Source of the DNA: Spartobacteria bacterium
Lineage (GTDB): Bacteria > Verrucomicrobiota > Verrucomicrobiia > Chthoniobacterales > Chthoniobacteraceae
Length of the DNA stretch: 64,000 bases
Direction: 5' to 3'
Assembly: GCA_021324395.1 (NCBI GenBank)
Contig: JAJPJG010000050.1
Coordinates: 21,816-85,815 of the forward strand
A program made the translations under genes and the position numbers. This document shows positions 59,919-64,000 of this stretch, in pieces (position 1 is the stretch's first letter; each line of letters starts with the position of its first letter). Below the pieces are notes generated by a model. That model saw nothing but the letters and a program-made list of their open reading frames with translations. It searched no databases and was not told the origin of the DNA.

Positions 59919-61316
59919 TCAGTCCTTAACCAAAAATGTGAACATGCCGGAGGGATCGCAAAGCGTCACGTCGATCTCGTGATAACCATCCGGCTTTTTA
60001 TCGCGCTGCTTGCCGAAACCGGAGTAGCTCGTCGAGCCGTTGTTCATCGAGCCATCGGCGTTGTGATCGACGCGACGCGCGCGGTTGCCGCGGATCAGCG
60101 CCATGCGATCGCCGGCGCCGAGGTGATTTGGGAAGCCGCATTTGTAAGTCGTCACGCCGCGACCGATGTCGCGCGTGATGACCTGGACTGGCGTCGCCGC
60201 AGTGGCGAGGCCGCCTTGCGCACCGGTAAAATTAAACTTCATGCCAGGATGCACGGACCAGTCGACCTCCGTGCCCTTGATCTCAAAATCGACGTCCCAT
60301 TTCAGCGTTTTGTAGGGCGCGTGAACGAGCTCGGCTAGGTTCTCATCGGGCACGCTTTCACCGGGATCGAAATCAGTGCCGTTATCGCGCGGCGGCCGAA
60401 GCTCGACGGTCTCGACGATCTCGTGAGGTGATCCGTTCGCCGACGTCGACACCTGATCATGCGAGCTGATCCATGCGCGCGATTTCGATCCATCGGTCGC
60501 GACCTGGCTAAACAAAAACGTGATCGTGTATTTCGAAATGAGCATGTCGTAACGCGGGCGCGGTTTGAAATTTTGTATGCGGCCGCCGAGCTGTAGCCGA
60601 TTGTCCGCGGCGAGCGTGAGCGTGTCATAAGCAGACCCGATTTGGAGCGCCGCCCAACTCCCGATCGTATTGTAATTCCACCAGCGCACCGCCTCCGGAG
60701 CCCATCGCAAAATACGAACGATGACTTCGGCGATGTAAAGATCGCGGATATGCTCCTCCGGCGGCGCGATCGCATTGTTTACGTCGCTGAAACCGGTCGC
60801 GATCGGGATCGTCGCCGCGGCGGCCGCGAGCACTTGCGTCATCTCGTAGCCGATGGTTCCAAAATCGCCGGGATAAGGTCCCGGCCCGGTCGGTTTTTCA
60901 AACAGGAACGCGCTCGAGGAAAGCCGCGACTCGACGCCGCTGCTGTAGTTTGTGGGATCGACCGCAAACACCCGGCCTTTCCGGTAAATTTTCGACTTTA
61001 AATAATACCAGGGACTTTGAAACGTGTAGGTGTGTGTCTCACCGCCGGCGGCGAGCTGGGCAGGCTCGGTGCAGACGCCTTTAAAAACCGCGCTGCCATC
61101 GGGCGCGGTGAGTGTCACCAGGTTAAAGGGAGTGAAGAGCGGCGCTGCATCGATGGCTCGCGGAAGCGAGACAGTGAGCGTGTCCTCGCCGCCATTTTGG
61201 TGGATGGTTTTCGCGCTGTTGATACCCCAGTCTTTCAGCGTCTTCGTGATCGGCGCGCCGATGTAGGCGTAGTGCAGGCCGGGCGAATAAGTGAGGCTGT
61301 GATTTTCGAGGCTCAT
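59919..61316 (-). CDS. phage tail protein, possible baseplate hub
   Basis: A 465-residue, mostly beta protein coupled by an ATGA overlap to the tape-measure gene upstream. In long-tailed phages the gene after the tape measure usually encodes distal-tail or hub proteins. TLTVSLPRAIDAAPLFTPFN, LVTLTAPDGSAVFKGVCTEP and the later HPGMKFNFTGAQGG recall the small beta-barrels of hub proteins (gp27/gpD-like), where a field of view for ligand or pressure is set by the barrel rim. The C terminus contains a flexible DGSMNNGSTSYSGFGKQ segment. The assignment is by position and general pattern only. Confidence 0.6.
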   Translation of the reverse strand: MSLENHSLTYSPGLHYAYIGAPITKTLKDWGINSAKTIHQNGGEDTLTVSLPRAIDAAPLFTPFNLVTLTAPDGSAVFKGVCTEPAQLAAGGETHTYTFQSPWYYLKSKIYRKGRVFAVDPTNYSSGVESRLSSSAFLFEKPTGPGPYPGDFGTIGYEMTQVLAAAAATIPIATGFSDVNNAIAPPEEHIRDLYIAEVIVRILRWAPEAVRWWNYNTIGSWAALQIGSAYDTLTLAADNRLQLGGRIQNFKPRPRYDMLISKYTITFLFSQVATDGSKSRAWISSHDQVSTSANGSPHEIVETVELRPPRDNGTDFDPGESVPDENLAELVHAPYKTLKWDVDFEIKGTEVDWSVHPGMKFNFTGAQGGLATAATPVQVITRDIGRGVTTYKCGFPNHLGAGDRMALIRGNRARRVDHNADGSMNNGSTSYSGFGKQRDKKPDGYHEIDVTLCDPSGMFTFLVKD

Positions 61317-64000
61317 TGGTTGGCTTCGAGTGACGCGACGCGGTTTTCGAGCGTCGAAAGTTTGTCCGCGACGGCGCTGATTTTGTCGGCAGCATTACTG
61401 ACGGACGTGGCCGCGGCGTCCAGCTTCCCGGCGCTCTGATCGAGCTTCGACGCCGACTCCTTTCCCTTGTCGCCGGCGGCCGAGACTTTGTCGGCCGCTT
61501 TACCGATTGCGTCGCCCCCTTTTAAGTCATCGTGCGCGAGTGCTGATGATGATCCGATCGACGGCGCAAAGTCGCTGCCACGCCATTTCCATGAATCGAG
61601 GCCGGGTGTGTTCGCTGCGATTTGCCCGGTGTCGAGCGCCTTTGAAAAATCGGTCGGCTGATATTGCGAGCTGAGTGTGCCCGTCGCCTCCGGAGCCGCG
61701 ACGTAGTTTCCGGAAATATCGCGATAGCTCCCGATTGTGCCGCCGTAAAAAGGATCGCCGCGTTTTCGCGCCGGCGCTGCAGCGGCCGCCGGCGACGAGC
61801 TGCTCGTTTCCGCGCGATCGCGCAGCGACACGGTTTGCTCCGCGAGCCGCGCGGCTTCGTCGTAATCACTCACTCCGCTGCTCATCAAACGCGCGATCTC
61901 GCGCCGCACGTCGCGCTGATGCTCGAGCTGGTTTTGCAGCTCCTTGTTGCCGGCGAGTTTTGCACGCTCGATCGCAAACTCTTCGTTGAGGTCCTCGACC
62001 GTTTTATCGTGCAACGCATTCCAGTCTTTTTGCGCCTGCAGCTTTGCCTTGTCCTTCTCGCCCTGCTGGTGCGCGGCATCGAGGATGCGCTTTTCCGTTT
62101 GCTCGCGCTCGTGCTCTGTCGCCGCGATCTGCTCAACCATTTTCGTCAGCTCCTCCGCGTCCTTCGGTGTGATCGCGCCTTGTGCGCGTTGCATCATTTC
62201 GTCGACGCCGGCGTTTTCGCCGATCTCGCCGCCCTGCCTGATTGCGAGCTGGTGCGCGAAGTTCCGCCGCTGCTCTTCCGCTGAAAGCTGCAGGTCGCCG
62301 AGTTTGTCAAAATCGCTTTTCCCAGGCGCGGCCATGTCGGAAGCTTTTTTCCAGCCGGCGGCGACGTTATCGCCTTCCTTCGACCATGCGGCCGCGGCAT
62401 CGGCTTTTTGTTTTTCGGCGGCTGCCTGTTTTTCCGCTTCGGCTGTGAGCTGCTGTTGCTGCGCGATCTGTTGATCGTTGCGCGCTACGAAATTGCCGGC
62501 GTTCGCGAGCATCTCGTTTAAAATGTTTAAACGCTCGCGCGCCGATGCCTTTACCATGTCGCTCCCGTTCGCTGCGTCAAACTCCGCGCGGACGATCTCT
62601 TTTTTAATGTCGAGCTCGAGCTGGCCGACGTCGCTGCTGTTGGCCTGCAAACGCCGGCTCTCGAGTTCGCCGAGTCGATCTGCGGAAGCGCTATTTGCGC
62701 CGCGTTCCTGCCGTTGCTCCGCCTGGTATTTGAGCCAAGCCATGATGGCAGCCACGCCGCCGAGCGTCGCGATCGTGATCGGCACTACGACGGCCGCCGT
62801 GGCCGCGAGTGCAGTGCCGCCGGCCGCTTCGGCGCCGGCTGTCGCTCCGGTTGCCCCGGTGGATTCGATCACGCCCATCGCTCCCGGTGAAAAGGATCCG
62901 GCGCCGGCAGCGGTCGCGAGTCCCTGCAGGCGTGCTTTCGCGAGTTCGTTCTCCGCCGCCTCGGTTTCTGCCGCGAGAGCTTCCGCGCGCGAGAGAGATT
63001 GTCCTGCGCGCTCGCCGGCGGTCGCTGTGTTCCAGCTAAAGCCGCCACCTTCACCACCGCGTGCAGAGCCGGCCGCGCGCGCTGCAGCGGCGTTGGCTGT
63101 GAGTGCGACGGTGTTTGCAGCAAGTGATGCCGTCTCCGCATCGATCGCTTCCTTCGACGTCCACCACGCGCGCGTTTTCAAGCCGAGCCCGAGCACGAGA
63201 TCGCTGATCTTCATCGCCGCGTAAGCAGCCGTCACGAGCCCGAGCGCTGCTGCGACCGCTGGCAAGACCTGCGCGTGCTCGATCGCCCATTGCGTGAGCT
63301 TGAGCCCGCTCTCGACGACGTGCGCGACTTCGATTCCGAGTCCGCGCAATTTTTCAATCACCTCCGGCTTGCGCAGCTCCTCATTGAGTTCTGCGAGCCC
63401 GCTGCGTAGCGCTTCAAAAACGGGTTTGCTGATTTCCGCGAGGAGCGATTGCAGTTCGTTGTGAAAACGATTCGTTTCCGCGGTGAGTGTGTGCGACGCG
63501 GCCGCGCCGGCTTCCGCGTAGCTGCCGAGCTTTGAATATAAAAACTCGTAGAGCTGCCCGGCTTCCTTCGCCTGCTCGATCTGCTTGTCGTCGATCCCGA
63601 GCTCGCGGCCGGCCTTTGTGCGCGAAGCGAGGCCGGTGAGCAGATCCTGAATGTCGCGCTGCGCCATGAAGCCGCTGATGCCGAGCGAGGCCATTGCCTG
63701 GTTGAGCATCACGGTGAGATCGACCTGCTTTTGCAGGTCGCGCACACCGCCGTTAAACATCGCGCCGGCGGTGGTCTGGTAACTCTCGATCACCGCCTCG
63801 AAATTGAGCCCGAGCTCGTTGGCCTTTTGCCGCATGCGATCGATGAGCTCGCCGCCGCGCTTCACCGATTCATTGAAACTTTCCGGCTTCGCGGTGTCGA
63901 ATTGACGGAGCACGGCCGCCATCGTGTAGCCGGCCGTCTCGAGCGTCGCATTGAAGCGCACGCCTTCCGCGATCGCGTCGCGAAACACCCGCGGGATTTC
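61313..64000 (-). CDS. phage tail tape-measure protein (5' end beyond window)
   Basis: At least 895 residues are visible and the frame is open to the window edge, so the true start lies outside. It has long helical, Ala/Gln/Glu/Lys-rich stretches, the tape-measure-like segment VMLNQAMASLGISGFMAQ followed by DIQDLLTGLASRTKAGRELG, hydrophobic segments (about residues 240-275 and 385-410 of the visible part) as expected for membrane-crossing regions, and a C-terminal coiled coil with heptads (KISAVADKLSTLENRVASLE). Tape-measure length sets tail length. This marks 58605-64000 as the end of a tail operon from a prophage or tail-derived particle. Confidence 0.82.
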   Translation of the reverse strand, partial: EIPRVFRDAIAEGVRFNATLETAGYTMAAVLRQFDTAKPESFNESVKRGGELIDRMRQKANELGLNFEAVIESYQTTAGAMFNGGVRDLQKQVDLTVMLNQAMASLGISGFMAQRDIQDLLTGLASRTKAGRELGIDDKQIEQAKEAGQLYEFLYSKLGSYAEAGAAASHTLTAETNRFHNELQSLLAEISKPVFEALRSGLAELNEELRKPEVIEKLRGLGIEVAHVVESGLKLTQWAIEHAQVLPAVAAALGLVTAAYAAMKISDLVLGLGLKTRAWWTSKEAIDAETASLAANTVALTANAAAARAAGSARGGEGGGFSWNTATAGERAGQSLSRAEALAAETEAAENELAKARLQGLATAAGAGSFSPGAMGVIESTGATGATAGAEAAGGTALAATAAVVVPITIATLGGVAAIMAWLKYQAEQRQERGANSASADRLGELESRRLQANSSDVGQLELDIKKEIVRAEFDAANGSDMVKASARERLNILNEMLANAGNFVARNDQQIAQQQQLTAEAEKQAAAEKQKADAAAAWSKEGDNVAAGWKKASDMAAPGKSDFDKLGDLQLSAEEQRRNFAHQLAIRQGGEIGENAGVDEMMQRAQGAITPKDAEELTKMVEQIAATEHEREQTEKRILDAAHQQGEKDKAKLQAQKDWNALHDKTVEDLNEEFAIERAKLAGNKELQNQLEHQRDVRREIARLMSSGVSDYDEAARLAEQTVSLRDRAETSSSSPAAAAAPARKRGDPFYGGTIGSYRDISGNYVAAPEATGTLSSQYQPTDFSKALDTGQIAANTPGLDSWKWRGSDFAPSIGSSSALAHDDLKGGDAIGKAADKVSAAGDKGKESASKLDQSAGKLDAAATSVSNAADKISAVADKLSTLENRVASLEANQ

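Overview
The window looks like a chromosomal segment of a GC-rich Gram-negative bacterium of the Planctomycetes-Verrucomicrobia group, most likely a verrucomicrobium of the Spartobacteria/Chthoniobacter kind. The inference rests on three surface-type proteins carrying an N-terminal LE-x-RI-A signature related to the planctomycete LEPR motif, a fused cobA-hemD gene, many starts without a clear Shine-Dalgarno sequence, and intergenic inverted repeats. No rRNA or marker phylogeny is available here, so the assignment is tentative.

Layout. 1-4596: lipoprotein N terminus, small membrane protein, YjbQ protein, a YbhG/YbhF-like membrane-fusion plus ABC ATPase pair that lacks its permeases, and a GAF-PP2C phosphatase coupled to an RsbW-like kinase. 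4563-9889: AddA-like helicase-nuclease facing away from fabF and a polyprenyl diphosphate synthase. 9899-11963: orphan LuxR-type response regulator, then a 0.74-kb gene-free stretch holding an 18-bp palindrome, a 13 x 21-bp minisatellite, an 89-bp inverted repeat and five 7-bp repeats, then a hypothetical gene with a strong terminator. 12141-18944: AT-richer repeat protein, PaiB-like flavoprotein, and a TamB-like/M50 protease operon. 19097-36550: two giant tandem surface proteins (3898 and 1894 aa) made of Asp/Asn/Gly/Thr-rich repeats with FG-GAP C termini. 36605-45889: cyclase-STAND-TPR regulator, orphan Imm5-like protein, secreted NlpC/P60-like protein, CbpA-like co-chaperone, large hybrid histidine kinase, apt. 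45985-50292: tetrapyrrole operon ccsA/hemX-hemA-hemC-cobA/hemD. 50280-58411: PhoD-like phosphatase, unknown gene, PilB/GspE ATPase, tRNA-Gln(TTG), membrane thioredoxin-fold protein, glnA and a NarX/NarL-like two-component pair. 58605-64000: end of a phage tail operon on the minus strand (tape measure, hub-like protein, Cys-rich protein, small Cys protein).

How it fits together. The hem operon carries glutamyl-tRNA to uroporphyrinogen III and on towards sirohaem. The envelope theme recurs: TamB-like factor, M50 protease, giant repeat proteins, NlpC/P60 protein and ATPase of a pilus or type II system. Regulation is dense: partner-switching phosphatase/kinase, two NarL-type regulators, a hybrid kinase and a nucleotide cyclase-STAND protein.

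The least explained material is the 10.6-11.3 kb repeat cluster, the LE-x-RI-A giants with their roughly 480-residue super-repeat and glycine/leucine insert, and the cysteine-rich protein of the tail operon. I did not find a system that I can claim is new with confidence. Residue positions are counted or estimated by eye.
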